This document shows positions 35,685-44,830 of a DNA stretch of 64,000 nt, one piece after another. Under the pieces are notes generated by a model. That model saw only the letters and a program-made list of their open reading frames with translations, was not told where the DNA came from and did not search any database. Position numbers and translations under genes: made by a program. The stretch comes from Lysobacterales bacterium 63-13. GTDB lineage: Bacteria > Pseudomonadota > Gammaproteobacteria > Xanthomonadales > Rhodanobacteraceae. The stretch covers positions 1-64,000 of the forward strand of contig MKWR01000011.1 of the NCBI GenBank assembly GCA_001899855.1, read 5' to 3'. Numbering within the stretch: the stretch's first letter is position 1; each line of letters begins with the position of its first letter.

Positions 35685-37043
35685 ATGAAGAAAGTCCATG
35701 CATCTGCTGCTGCCGCGCTCGAAGGTTTGCTGTTTGACAACATGACCATCGCTGCCGGAGGTTTCGGATTGTGCGGCATTCCGGAAAACCTGATCCAGGG
35801 ATTGCTCGATGCCGGCACCAAGGGCCTGACCATCGTCGGCAACAATGCCGGCGTCGATGATTTCGGCATGGGCCCGTTGCTGAAGACGCACCAGGTGAAG
35901 AAGGTGATCGCCTCGTATGTCGGCGAGAACAAGGAATTTGAACGCCAGGTGCTGGCCGGCGAACTGGAACTGGAACTGGTGCCACAGGGCACCCTCGCCG
36001 AGCGCCTGCGCGCCGGTGGTGCCGGCATCCCGGGTTTCTATACGCGTACCGCCTTTGGCACCCTGTTGGCGGACGGCAAGGAAACCAAGGTGTTCGACGG
36101 TGTCGAATACGTGCTCGAGGCGGCGATCAAGGCGGATGTCGCCATCGTCAAGGCGTGGAAGGGCGACAAGTTCGGCAACCTGGTCTTTCGCAAGACCGCG
36201 CGAAACTTCAATCCGATGATTGCCACCTGCGGCAAGGTCACGGTTGCCGAGGTCGAGGAGCTGGTTGAGACCGGCACCCTGGAGCCTGACCAGATCCACC
36301 TCCCCGGCATCTACATCGATCGCATCATCCAGGGCCGCAAATACGAGAAGCGCATTGAATTCCGCACCTTGTCCGATGGCGCGCCGGCGGCCAAGTCCAG
36401 TCCCGTGCGCGAGCTGATGGCGCAACTCGCCGCCCGCGAACTGCGCGATGGCTTTTGCGTGAACCTCGGCATCGGCATTCCGACCCTGGTTGCCAATTAC
36501 ATTCCGCAAGGCGTCAACGTCACCCTGCAATCGGAAAACGGCCTGCTCGGCATCGGCCCGTTCCCGACCGAAGCCACGGTCGACGCCGACCTCATCAATG
36601 CCGGCAAGCAGACCATCACCACGATCCCGGGCAGCAGTTTCTTCTCCAGCGCCGATTCCTTCGCCATGATCCGCGGCGGCCATATCGACCTGTCGATCCT
36701 TGGCGGGCTCGAGGTCTCGGAAAAGGGCGACCTGGCCAACTGGATGGTGCCCGGCAAGATGGTCAAGGGCCCCGGCGGGGCGATGGATCTGGTCGCCGGC
36801 GTCAAGCGCGTGGTCGTGCTGATGGAACACACGGCCAAGGACGGTTCGCCGAAGATCCTCAAGCAATGCGAATTGCCGCTCACCGGCAAGGGTTGCGTCG
36901 ACAAGATCATCACCAACCTGTGCGTGTTCGAAGTCGCCGAGGGCGGCGGCCTCACCCTCACCGAACTGCATCCGGGCGTCAGCCTCGAAGAGGTGAAGGC
37001 AAAAACCGGCTGCGACTTCAAGGTCGATCTCGAAACGGCTTGA
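35685..37043 (+). CDS. Succinyl-CoA:3-ketoacid CoA-transferase, fused A and B subunits
   Basis: A 452-residue class I CoA-transferase that exchanges CoA between succinyl-CoA and acetoacetate in ketone-body use. The A half begins [20 protein letters not shown] and contains [13 protein letters not shown]. The B half begins at about residue 240 ([16 protein letters not shown]), with [11 protein letters not shown], the catalytic Glu in [12 protein letters not shown] and [14 protein letters not shown]. In many bacteria these halves are separate scoA and scoB genes; here they are one polypeptide joined by a short linker ([17 protein letters not shown]), as in the mitochondrial enzyme. It stands alone and is followed by a hairpin. 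Confidence 0.95.
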   Translation: MKKVHASAAAALEGLLFDNMTIAAGGFGLCGIPENLIQGLLDAGTKGLTIVGNNAGVDDFGMGPLLKTHQVKKVIASYVGENKEFERQVLAGELELELVPQGTLAERLRAGGAGIPGFYTRTAFGTLLADGKETKVFDGVEYVLEAAIKADVAIVKAWKGDKFGNLVFRKTARNFNPMIATCGKVTVAEVEELVETGTLEPDQIHLPGIYIDRIIQGRKYEKRIEFRTLSDGAPAAKSSPVRELMAQLAARELRDGFCVNLGIGIPTLVANYIPQGVNVTLQSENGLLGIGPFPTEATVDADLINAGKQTITTIPGSSFFSSADSFAMIRGGHIDLSILGGLEVSEKGDLANWMVPGKMVKGPGGAMDLVAGVKRVVVLMEHTAKDGSPKILKQCELPLTGKGCVDKIITNLCVFEVAEGGGLTLTELHPGVSLEEVKAKTGCDFKVDLETA

Positions 37044-37051
37044 GCCGCGCG

Positions 37052-37071
37052 GGCCCGGCATCGCCCGGGCC
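37052..37071. terminator. Hairpin after the CoA-transferase gene
   Basis: A 7-bp stem GGCCCGG/CCGGGCC (37052-37058, 37065-37071) with a 6-nt loop between convergent genes. The following TCTGT is a poor T-tract. Confidence 0.5.
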
Positions 37072-37168
37072 TCTGTCGGAGTTCCGTTGCGCGTACGCTT
37101 CGACGTCGCGGTCTGCGACCGCTGCGCTCAGTGCGAGCGGTCAGGGGATGAAACGGCGTACGGAAGTT

Positions 37169-37633
37169 TCATGCCGCGCCTTCGAATCCGTTTTGCCGCC
37201 ACGCCTCGTAGGCGATGACGGCGACGGCGTTCGAGAGATTGAGGCTGCGATTGTCAGGCCGCATCGGCAGGCGAATACGCTGCGTGGCCGGGATGGAATC
37301 AAGCACCTCGCCCGGCAAGCCACACGTCTCCGAACCGAACATCACCGCGTCGCCGCTGCCATAGCGGATCGTGTCGTAACGCACGGTGCCGCGCGTGGAC
37401 ACGGCGAAGAGGCGCACGGGATTGACCGCGGCAATGAACGCCGCCAGATCCTCGTGCACGCTGAGGCGTGCGTACTCGTGATAATCGAGGCCTGCCCGCT
37501 TCAGGCGTGCATCATCGAGGGCAAAACCCAGAGGAGCGATCAGGTGCAGCCGCGCACCGGTGTTCGCGCACAGGCGAATCACGTTGCCGGTGTTCGGCGG
37601 GATCTCGGGGCGATGCAGGACGATATCGAGCAT
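37169..37633 (-). CDS. trmL: tRNA (cytidine/uridine-2'-O)-methyltransferase TrmL
   Basis: A 154-residue SPOUT methyltransferase that 2'-O-methylates the wobble base (position 34) of two tRNA-Leu species. The family-typical start MLDIVLHRPEIPPNTGNVIRLCANTG is present, as are the knot motifs FGSETCGLPGEVL and RLPMRPDNRSLNLSNAVAVIAYEAWRQ. The length equals that of E. coli TrmL. It lies convergent to the CoA-transferase gene and divergent from the DUF924 gene 129 bp away. No operon partner is apparent. Confidence 0.95.
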   Translation of the reverse strand: MLDIVLHRPEIPPNTGNVIRLCANTGARLHLIAPLGFALDDARLKRAGLDYHEYARLSVHEDLAAFIAAVNPVRLFAVSTRGTVRYDTIRYGSGDAVMFGSETCGLPGEVLDSIPATQRIRLPMRPDNRSLNLSNAVAVIAYEAWRQNGFEGAA

Positions 37634-37762
37634 GGGCGCATTGTCGACGAAATCGCCGACGTGCGGGGCAACGATCGTGCTCGATGGATCAGGCGCTTTG
37701 CGTCGGCGACAATGGCATTCCCGTCACGCCCAGTCGACGCACTCGACGCACCAATACAGACG

Positions 37763-38299
37763 ATGAAAAACGCCATCCTGGAGTTCTGGTTCGACAAGCT
37801 CACTCCGGCGCAATGGTGGCAAGCCGATGATGCGCTTGATCGACAGATCGCCGAGCGCTTCGCCGATGTCCTTGCGCAAGCCTCCTGCTGCGAGTTGTTT
37901 GCCTGGCGCGACGACCCGGCGGGACGCCTGGCCGAGATCATCGTCCTTGACCAGTTCCCGCGGAACATCCATCGCGGCACGCCGGCCGCGTTCGCCAGCG
38001 ATTCGCTGGCCCTCGCCCTGGCCCAGCAAGCCGTGGCACTCGGTGCCGACATGGCCTTGCCGCAGGTGCAGCGGAATTTCCTCTACATGCCGTGGATGCA
38101 CAGCGAGTCAAGGCGCATCCACGAAATCGGCGAGCCCTTGTTCAAGTCCAGGGCATCGGCAGACAGCCATGGTTTCGAAGTGCGCCACAAGGCCATCATC
38201 GACCGTTTCGGTCGTTATCCGCATCGAAACGCAATCCTTGGCCGGCAGTCGACTGCGGAAGAACTGGCGTTCCTGCAGCAGCCCGGCTCGTCCTTCTGA
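37763..38299 (+). CDS. DUF924 family protein
   Basis: A 178-residue helical protein of the DUF924 family. It shows the characteristic opening ILEFWFDKLTPAQWW, the central IIVLDQFPRNIHRGTPAAFASD and the later NFLYMPWMHSES, followed by RFGRYPHRNAILGR near the end. The fold resembles TPR-like helical repeats; the biochemical role is unknown. The start is ATG 37763. Its stop lies 7 bp from the stop of the convergent esterase gene. Confidence 0.93.
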   Translation: MKNAILEFWFDKLTPAQWWQADDALDRQIAERFADVLAQASCCELFAWRDDPAGRLAEIIVLDQFPRNIHRGTPAAFASDSLALALAQQAVALGADMALPQVQRNFLYMPWMHSESRRIHEIGEPLFKSRASADSHGFEVRHKAIIDRFGRYPHRNAILGRQSTAEELAFLQQPGSSF

Positions 38300-38306
38300 G
38301 CCTCCG

Positions 38307-39164
38307 CTAGTCGCAAGCCGTCGCCGACATCGCCTGCCCGGAAAATGCCTCGGTCAGCAGGCCCTTCTCCAGCTTGCGATAGATGCTGGCGTGGCGAAGT
38401 TTCGCGTGATGGGTGTAGGTCCAGCGCAGGTCGGCCAACGGACTGCGGCACAGGGCATCGGCGAAATGGGCGCTTGCGCCGCCGCTGTCGCCGGCCGAGG
38501 CCAGGAACAGGCGCGCGTGGATGGCGACCGCACCACCCAGGCGGGTGCCGGCTTCACGCCACCATTGCTCGGCGTTCCACCACAGGCTTGGATCGATCGC
38601 GATATAGGTGTCAAAGAGATCGTTTTGCACGAACAAGGTTTCAATGACAAACAAGCCAGCCAGCGATTCGCCAATGATCGCCGCCTCGTCATTGACGTTG
38701 TAGATGGCGCGGATTTGCGGCAGCAGTTCCTCGGCAAGGAATTGGCGGAAGGTCGCCGAGCCACCAACCAGCGGGGCAATCTGGCGATCGCTTTCAACCG
38801 TGGTCGGGCCGGTCATGTCACGACGTCGCTCGGTGTTCTCGATGCCGACCAGCAGCATGGGCGGAATGCCGCCGGCCCGGATCAGGCCATCGAGCGTGTC
38901 GACGAGATGCGGGAAATCCTCATTCTCGCCGCCATCCAGCATGTACAGCACCGGATAGCGCGTCTGCGCCTTGCCGTCGTAGCCGGGTGGAACATAGACA
39001 TTGACCACCCGCGTCTCGGCCAGCACTTTTGAAGGGATGCGCAGGGTCAGATGCGCCGGCATCGATGCATCGGCGGCAGCGGCGGTGGCACTGGCGGCGC
39101 CAAGCAGCAGGCCGAGCACCAGCAGCAGCCTGGCCAGCGCAGGATGGATCGGGTCGTTGCTCAA
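38307..39164 (-). CDS. Exported alpha/beta hydrolase (Fes/IroE-like esterase)
   Basis: A 285-residue exported hydrolase of the putative esterase family (PF00756 type). A signal peptide (LLLVLGLLLGAASATA) precedes VVNVYVPPGYDGKAQTRYPVLYMLDGG. The nucleophile elbow is IIGESLAGLFVIETL (Ser in GESLAG), the acidic residue is likely in the segment around FLASAGDSGG, and the His is in the THHAKLRH region near the end. Relatives hydrolyse enterobactin-like trilactones or acyl esters; no siderophore genes are nearby. The start is proposed to be TTG at 39164, since a GGGGA site lies just upstream and the signal peptide begins there. Confidence 0.85.
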   Translation of the reverse strand: MSNDPIHPALARLLLVLGLLLGAASATAAAADASMPAHLTLRIPSKVLAETRVVNVYVPPGYDGKAQTRYPVLYMLDGGENEDFPHLVDTLDGLIRAGGIPPMLLVGIENTERRRDMTGPTTVESDRQIAPLVGGSATFRQFLAEELLPQIRAIYNVNDEAAIIGESLAGLFVIETLFVQNDLFDTYIAIDPSLWWNAEQWWREAGTRLGGAVAIHARLFLASAGDSGGASAHFADALCRSPLADLRWTYTHHAKLRHASIYRKLEKGLLTEAFSGQAMSATACD

Positions 39165-39364
39165 GCGGATTCCCCGCGGCGGAACGAAGCGGCACTGTAG
39201 CGCGAATCCAGTGAATGAACGTGTCGGGATGCCAGGCTGGCAGTCGCGACCAGCGGCGCAGACCGGCAATGTGACGAGGTTGTCATGGCGGCCGTGATCG
39301 GGTTCACCATGTGATCCCCGGACCGGTCTAGCATGCGTACTTCTGCAGAATCGGGAGCGCAGTC

Positions 39365-41407
39365 ATGACATTCCATCGGTGGATCCTGGCAAGTGCCTTG
39401 CTCATGCTTCCGGCGCTGGCTCAGGCCCTGCTCTGGCCAGGCGCCGCGCCGTGCAACACGACCCTGCAAGCCTGCATCAACAGTGCCAGCGCCGGCGCTA
39501 CGGTGGAACTTGCCAGCAATGCGCCCATCGACGAGTCGCCGAACTTCGCCATCCCGCTGACCTTGCGGGCGGCTTCCGGATTTGCGCCGCAACTGCTTGC
39601 CGGCCGCGTCATCACGGTCAGCATCAACAGTGCCGGAACCTACGCGGTGGAAGGCATTCTCGTGCAGCGCGGATTCGTCAGCGTCACCCACAACAGCGGC
39701 AATGCCACGGTTCGCCTGCGCCGGATCCGCATACTCGAAGCCATTGACGGAGCTGCCGAAATCAGCCTCTACAGTCCGTCCAATGCCAGCCTCAGCTACG
39801 AGATTGCCGAGAACGACCTTGGCTTCTACTGGAATACCTTCGACGGCAGCATCCGCGCAGCCATCCAGGTACTCGACAATGGAACCGGCAATGCGAACGG
39901 AAGCATCCACGACAACCGCGTGAATGCGAGCGGCAGCGAGTCGAACGGCATCCTCGTCAATACCCGGGATCACGCCCATGTCACGCGGGTGTTCGGCAAC
40001 TGGATCCGTGGCGGCAACCGCTACGGCAGCATCTACATGCGCCAGGGCAGCCTGACAGGCAGTGGTGGCGGCAGCCTGACCGGATACGTGCTGAACAACA
40101 TCGTCACCCCGTTTGCACGGAGCGGTGACGCCTATGGCATTGCCGCCGATGCCTATTTTGGCGCGCTCAACCTGCAGGCCTTCAACAATACCGTCACGGG
40201 TGCCTATTCGGGCATCAATGTGTACATCGCTGCGGCAGCCAGCGGCAACGGGCGGATTGCCAACAACCTGCTGGCCGGAAACATCCTCAGCATTGCCTTG
40301 ATCGAAGGCGGCACTGGCAGCATCAGCAACGACCACAATCTGCTGTTTGGCGGCAGCATCAGCGGCACCACGGCTGGCAGCGGCACGATCAGCAGCGATC
40401 CCCGCCTGCGCGGCAGCCCGGGCAATCCCTGGCTCAATGCGGGTTCGCCGGCAATCGATGCGGGCGACAGTGTGGCACTCGGCAACCTGCTCAGCACTGC
40501 CGCCATTGCGCGCGTGGATGCGGCCGGTCTGCGTCGCTTCAAGGGCGGCAGCAACGCCGTGGACATCGGCGCGCTCGAATTCGGCGATACGACCTTCCTG
40601 CATCGCGTCGCCAACGCTTCGCCAAATCCTTCCAGCGTGATCGACAATCCGGCAAGCAACGGCCTCGGCTCGCGCTACCTGCAGGTGACCTCGAACTGGA
40701 ACCCGGACGGTGCCACTGGCCTTTACGACAATCATCCCGTCGGTGCCATCTATTCAACCGCGACCAGTCGCTGGATGTTGCGCCACGAGGATCTTGCTGT
40801 TTTCCCGGACGATGCCCGCTTCAATGTGTTCGTGCCGGCAGCGGGAAACGGACAATACCTGCACGCGGTCACCGCCGCCAACATTTCAGGTGATGCGACC
40901 TCGCTCAGCGCGGCTGGTCTGGATGGCCAATCGAACCGGATTGTCCTGGCGACCAGAGACTCGCGCGATCCTGGCGGCACCATCTACGATGACCTGCATC
41001 CGTTCGGCGTCTTCTACTTCGCATTGGGCGGCCCGGGAAGCTGGTTTGTATCGCACCTGGATGCCACCGCGATGGCTGCGGGTGGCGGCTTCCACATCTA
41101 CTGGCAGGAGCCGAGCGCGAATGCATTCGTGCACACGGCAACCGCCGGCAACAGCATCGGCAACGTCACCAGGCTCGATCACCCCTTGTTGAATGGCCGT
41201 CGCTGCGCACGCTTCCAGACAACCACGGGAATTGGCGGCAGCACGTTCAATGCGCATCAAACCGGCGTCTACTATACCGGTGGCAATTGGTACATCTACA
41301 ACCAGGATCTGGCCACCATTCCGGTTGGCACCGAGTTCCATGTCGTGCTGGATGCCCAGCAGATATTCGAATGCAGCGACGTGATCTTCGCCGACGGCTT
41401 TGATTGA
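39365..41407 (+). CDS. Exported beta-helix protein with three C-terminal repeats and IFADGFD tag
   Basis: A 680-residue exported protein with a signal peptide (ILASALLMLPALAQA). The first about 415 residues are beta-helix rungs ending in SPAIDAGDSV and VDIGALEFG, the choice-of-anchor Q ending. About 200 residues follow as three related modules, each with a HPxG-xxY-...W-xxxHxDL-type core (DNHPVGAIYSTATSRWMLRH; DLHPFGVFYF...WFVSHLD; AHQTGVYYTGGNWYIYNQDL) and an F(N/H)V(V/F) strand. The last residues are CSDVIFADGFD. The GGGAG ribosome site fits the ATG at 39365. It is unlinked to the three similar genes at 20-26 kb but carries the same terminal tag. Function is unknown; surface location inferred. 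Confidence 0.87.
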   Translation: MTFHRWILASALLMLPALAQALLWPGAAPCNTTLQACINSASAGATVELASNAPIDESPNFAIPLTLRAASGFAPQLLAGRVITVSINSAGTYAVEGILVQRGFVSVTHNSGNATVRLRRIRILEAIDGAAEISLYSPSNASLSYEIAENDLGFYWNTFDGSIRAAIQVLDNGTGNANGSIHDNRVNASGSESNGILVNTRDHAHVTRVFGNWIRGGNRYGSIYMRQGSLTGSGGGSLTGYVLNNIVTPFARSGDAYGIAADAYFGALNLQAFNNTVTGAYSGINVYIAAAASGNGRIANNLLAGNILSIALIEGGTGSISNDHNLLFGGSISGTTAGSGTISSDPRLRGSPGNPWLNAGSPAIDAGDSVALGNLLSTAAIARVDAAGLRRFKGGSNAVDIGALEFGDTTFLHRVANASPNPSSVIDNPASNGLGSRYLQVTSNWNPDGATGLYDNHPVGAIYSTATSRWMLRHEDLAVFPDDARFNVFVPAAGNGQYLHAVTAANISGDATSLSAAGLDGQSNRIVLATRDSRDPGGTIYDDLHPFGVFYFALGGPGSWFVSHLDATAMAAGGGFHIYWQEPSANAFVHTATAGNSIGNVTRLDHPLLNGRRCARFQTTTGIGGSTFNAHQTGVYYTGGNWYIYNQDLATIPVGTEFHVVLDAQQIFECSDVIFADGFD

Positions 41408-41528
41408 GAAGGCGCATCTGCCGCGGACAGGAACGCGCCCCGGCACTCGGGCCGGGGCTGCTGGCGGGCCCTTGGCAGGCTGTTGCGGCAGTGTTGCCAG
41501 CGGAATCAATCCGCCGACGCACGCCGCA

Positions 41529-41885
41529 TCAGCGTGTTTCCAGCGCCTTGGCCCCGCGTTCACGCTCGCGGGGATGGGCGACGAACTCGACAAAATTGTC
41601 CTTGCCGACGCCCTGGAACCTCATGCGGATGCCATTGGGATCCTGGCTCAGCGTGATCACCTCGCCTTCGGAAAACAGGCATCGGCCCGGACGCATGCCA
41701 TCGCGCATGACTTCCAGGCAATCCTCGACCTCGAAATCCTGGGCGAGAATCTTGACCACCTGGGTGTCGCCATACGCGGTGATCCGCGCGCCATCGCCGG
41801 CGGCTTCGACCAGAACCATGTTGTTCGGGCCGAAACGCGATGCCGAGAGTGTCACCGCGGCATAGAAAACCGTTGAAATGATCAT
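41529..41885 (-). CDS. Small conserved-looking protein of unknown function
   Basis: A 118-residue protein. The start at 41885 has a GGGGA site and opens MIISTVFYAAVTLSASRFGP, a weakly hydrophobic strand-rich segment without a clear signal peptide. The remainder alternates short strands (ARITAYGDTQVVKILAQDFEVEDCLEVM, EGEVITLSQDPNGIRMRFQG) and ends in a charged tail, ERERGAKALETR. I do not recognise the family. A small beta-barrel or KOW-like fold is possible but unproven. It reads against the beta-helix gene, with about 120 bp between their stops. Confidence 0.6.
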   Translation of the reverse strand: MIISTVFYAAVTLSASRFGPNNMVLVEAAGDGARITAYGDTQVVKILAQDFEVEDCLEVMRDGMRPGRCLFSEGEVITLSQDPNGIRMRFQGVGKDNFVEFVAHPRERERGAKALETR

Positions 41886-42107
41886 GTATTGATTCCCCTG
41901 GACCGTGGACGCGTGGGGAAAGATAGCGCGTCTTGGCACCCTGTGCATCGACGCGGCGCGACATGGCTTCGACCCGGCCGATGGCGATGCGGCTGTGCTC
42001 AATCGCGGTATCGTCTCGCTGCGGCACAACGGCAAGGATGCGTCGGCGTGTCGCGGCAACTTCGGCAGTGCCGGCAGTCGCCCGGTTGCGGCAATTGCCC
42101 GGCGCGC

Positions 42108-42488
42108 TCACTGGCCGGCGGGCGGCTCCCAGAGCTCGATCTTGTTGCCCTCGGGATCGATGACCCAGGCGAATTTCCCGTACTCCGAGAATTCCGGTTC
42201 ACCGACGATGTTGCAGCCTTCGCTGCGCAGCGCCGCAAGCAGGGCTTGCAGGTCGTGCACGCGGAAATTGACCATGAACGATGCCGTGCCAGGCTCCATC
42301 TTGCTGGTGTCCTCGGCAAAGGGAGTCCACAGGGTCATGCCCGGGGCGCTGTCCGCACCGCCCCACTCGAAAACGGTGCCGCCCCACTCTGAGACGTCCA
42401 GGCCCAGGTGATCGCGATACCAGGCATTCAGCGCCTTCGGGTCTTTCGCCTTGAAGAAGATGCCACCAATTCCGGTCACGCGCTTCAT
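42108..42488 (-). CDS. VOC family protein
   Basis: A 126-residue glyoxalase/bleomycin-resistance fold protein. The opening is MKRVTGIGGIFFKAKDPKALNAWYRDHLGL, the second module has FMVNFRVHDLQALLAALRSEG, and the end reads FAWVIDPEGNKIELWEP, where Glu in IELWEP is the usual metal ligand. Members of this subgroup are often fosfomycin- or glyoxalase-like but mostly uncharacterised. The start at 42488 follows a GGAG site seven bases upstream; a GTG at 42500 is possible. It stands alone. Confidence 0.88.
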   Translation of the reverse strand: MKRVTGIGGIFFKAKDPKALNAWYRDHLGLDVSEWGGTVFEWGGADSAPGMTLWTPFAEDTSKMEPGTASFMVNFRVHDLQALLAALRSEGCNIVGEPEFSEYGKFAWVIDPEGNKIELWEPPAGQ

Positions 42489-42859
42489 GGGTTTCTCCAC
42501 CTGTGACGATTGCCTTGTTTGCAGCCCGACATTTCAACTTTTCCTGGCGCGCGCAGCCATTGCTTGGAAGGTTTCCGGGGCATCGCTGGAACACCCGGCA
42601 GCCCGATGCAGGGCGATGGATTTCCTGACTTTCTCGCGCACGTGAATCGATGCCTGCTCAGCCTAGGGCTGGACTGCCGCCGACGCAAATGCCATCGCCG
42701 ACGAACGCTTCGCAGCGGATGCCGATTCGACATGGGTTTCGCCACAAACAAAGCACACGGTCGATCGGGACTCCCCTGCATGGACGATATGCCATGACGA
42801 CCGCCACGCGAAAGCCTGTCGGTCGGTTCCTGCCCCGGGATTCCCTTCCCGGGAAGAAT
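42489..42859. other. Intergenic region without a recognised gene
   Basis: About 370 bp between the VOC start and the amidase terminator. No supported gene or regulatory motif was seen. Confidence 0.45.
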
Positions 42860-42893
42860 CCATGCGACGCACCGTCAGCGATGCGTCGCATGG
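42860..42893 (-). terminator. Terminator of the amidase gene
   Basis: A perfect 12-bp stem (42860-42871 with 42882-42893) and a 10-nt loop, 9 bp beyond the amidase stop on the minus strand, followed by ATTCTTCCC. The T-tract is interrupted. Confidence 0.75.
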
Positions 42894-42901
42894 AGGCGTC
42901 A

Positions 42902-44830
42902 TCAGTAGCGGATCTGCACGTCGTCGATGTAGGTGTTGACGGTGTATGCGGTATTCGCGTGGTAGAGCCAGATTGCATCCAGGGTCACGTTGCCGGCAGT
43001 GATGGCACCGTTGCTGCTGCCGGCCCATGCACTCCATTGCGCGGCATCGGACAGGCTCCATTCGACGTAGGTCCATGTGTTGGCCGGCAGCGAACGCGAA
43101 ACCGAGCGCTCGGTGCCGTCGCTGTCATCGATGCCGACGCCGACCTGCATGCCGGTGCCGGCGGCAAAGACCCAGAAGCCGACCCGGCCATTGCGCGCCA
43201 ACTGCACGTTGCTGCCGGGCGTGCCGCTGCCCGAAAGCAGACGCACCGCCCAATCTGCGCTGCTGGCGGTGTTGTCGATCAACTCCACGCGCAGCGAGCA
43301 GCTGCCAAGCTTGCGGATGCTGCAATCACGTACCGCGCTGGAAGTCGTTGCCACGCCGACCGTGCTGCCCGAATACGTGGGACTGGTGACGAAGTGACCC
43401 ACCGTTGATTCGAAGGTATCGAGGATCTTTGTTCCCGTGCCGCCAGCGCTGCCCGGATTGATCAGGTCGTAGTAGCGCGCCCAGTTCCAGTAGATGCCCG
43501 GATCATTGTGGTCGTTGTCGCTGAGGTGCTGATGTCCCTTGATGTCGACGCTGTCGTCCAGGACCATGTGGCCACTGCTGGACGCTCCCTTGTAGGCACT
43601 CGAACAGGTGATGCCCGCATAGCGTGCGCAGAACATGCGCACGATGCCCGAGGAGGCGTTGTACATCGCCGCCGTGTACCAGCTGCTGTTGCCCACAAAC
43701 GCCTCGTGCTCGATGCCCAGCGAATAGGGATTGTGCGAGCGCGCATGCCAGGCCTTGTCGCTTTCGCGGACGAGCTGGGTGATCTGGCCATCGGAACTGC
43801 GCACCACGTAGTGGGCGCTGGCCTGGCTGGCAGGATTGCGCAACCACGAGATGGCGCCGGCATAGGTGCCTTCGGTCGTGTGGATGACCGCCTCGCGCAC
43901 TGCGCTGCCGCCGCGTGATGAATAGTTGGGCGAAGCCAGCCAGATGGCCGGTGCGTAGTCGGTGCTCAACACGCCGATTCCGCCGTCGCTGTTGTTTGAC
44001 GACGTGTTCTCGGCCGGTGCGGAATTCCGCTCCAGTTGCTCGGTGATTGGATCGACGCGGTATCCAGCAGTCTCAATGGTGTCGCCTTGCACATCGAGGC
44101 GCAGGAAGGGCGCATCCAGTTTGACCAGCATGTCCGGCTCGAACGCCAACTCCCACTTCACCGCGCGTTCGGGCACCACGATGCCGCGGTCATTGACGCC
44201 GCGATCAAGGGCCAGCAGGACATCGAACGCGAAGCTGGCGCGCGCGTAGGACAGCACCGATCCCTGCTCGGCGGGAAAGCCCGCATAGCGCTCGAGGGCG
44301 TCCGCGATCGTCGCGATTTCATCCACGGGCGAAGCCGGCAGTTCGCGATCCAGCAAGGCCGCTGCGGCGAGCACGTTGACGGCGGGATCCGTCATCACCT
44401 CGCCTGCGGGACGCTGCAGCAAGTCGGCTGCCAGGGCAACCTGATCGGCAAAGCCCTCGCCGTGGTAGAGACCCATCAGGCCCCATGCGCGAGGCATGTC
44501 CTGGTGTCCCGTATTCGCGCCCCGCGCATCCGGATTCAGATTGTCCCAGCGGCTTTGCGTATAGGCGATCGCTTCCAGGGTGCCACGCGGGATGCGCGGA
44601 TAGTGCGCATACGCGTTGGCGAAAAAGCGGCCGAAATTCGCGCGTTCCGCACGCATGCGAACTTCCTCTTCGTTCAGTGCGGCTTGCAGGGCACCGTTGC
44701 CCGCACCCGGGACCAATGCCGGCGAGGACCCCCGCACATCCGTGGCTTGCGTCTCCCCCGCCGCCAGCACCCCCAGAAAACCAGCGCACAGCAATGCAGC
44801 GGCCAATCGCCGATTGTTGTTTCCCATCAT
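42902..44830 (-). CDS. Exported N-acetylmuramoyl-L-alanine amidase (Amidase_2)
   Basis: A 642-residue exported peptidoglycan hydrolase. A signal peptide (AAALLCAGFLGVLAAGETQA) precedes about 270 residues that include a lysozyme/transglycosylase-like helical segment (LEAIAYTQSRWDNLNPDARG). The zinc amidase domain then follows with ligands in REAVIHTTEG, LGIEHEAFVG and GHQHLSDNDHNDPG. The C-terminal about 150 residues form a jelly-roll-like domain (DTFESTVGHFVTSPTYSG ... TYIDDVQIRY) that could bind carbohydrate. Amidases of this type cut the muramic acid-L-Ala bond. It lacks the GFD tag of the beta-helix proteins. The first in-frame ATG is 44830, with an AAGGGGA site about a dozen bases upstream. 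Confidence 0.9.
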   Translation of the reverse strand: MMGNNNRRLAAALLCAGFLGVLAAGETQATDVRGSSPALVPGAGNGALQAALNEEEVRMRAERANFGRFFANAYAHYPRIPRGTLEAIAYTQSRWDNLNPDARGANTGHQDMPRAWGLMGLYHGEGFADQVALAADLLQRPAGEVMTDPAVNVLAAAALLDRELPASPVDEIATIADALERYAGFPAEQGSVLSYARASFAFDVLLALDRGVNDRGIVVPERAVKWELAFEPDMLVKLDAPFLRLDVQGDTIETAGYRVDPITEQLERNSAPAENTSSNNSDGGIGVLSTDYAPAIWLASPNYSSRGGSAVREAVIHTTEGTYAGAISWLRNPASQASAHYVVRSSDGQITQLVRESDKAWHARSHNPYSLGIEHEAFVGNSSWYTAAMYNASSGIVRMFCARYAGITCSSAYKGASSSGHMVLDDSVDIKGHQHLSDNDHNDPGIYWNWARYYDLINPGSAGGTGTKILDTFESTVGHFVTSPTYSGSTVGVATTSSAVRDCSIRKLGSCSLRVELIDNTASSADWAVRLLSGSGTPGSNVQLARNGRVGFWVFAAGTGMQVGVGIDDSDGTERSVSRSLPANTWTYVEWSLSDAAQWSAWAGSSNGAITAGNVTLDAIWLYHANTAYTVNTYIDDVQIRY

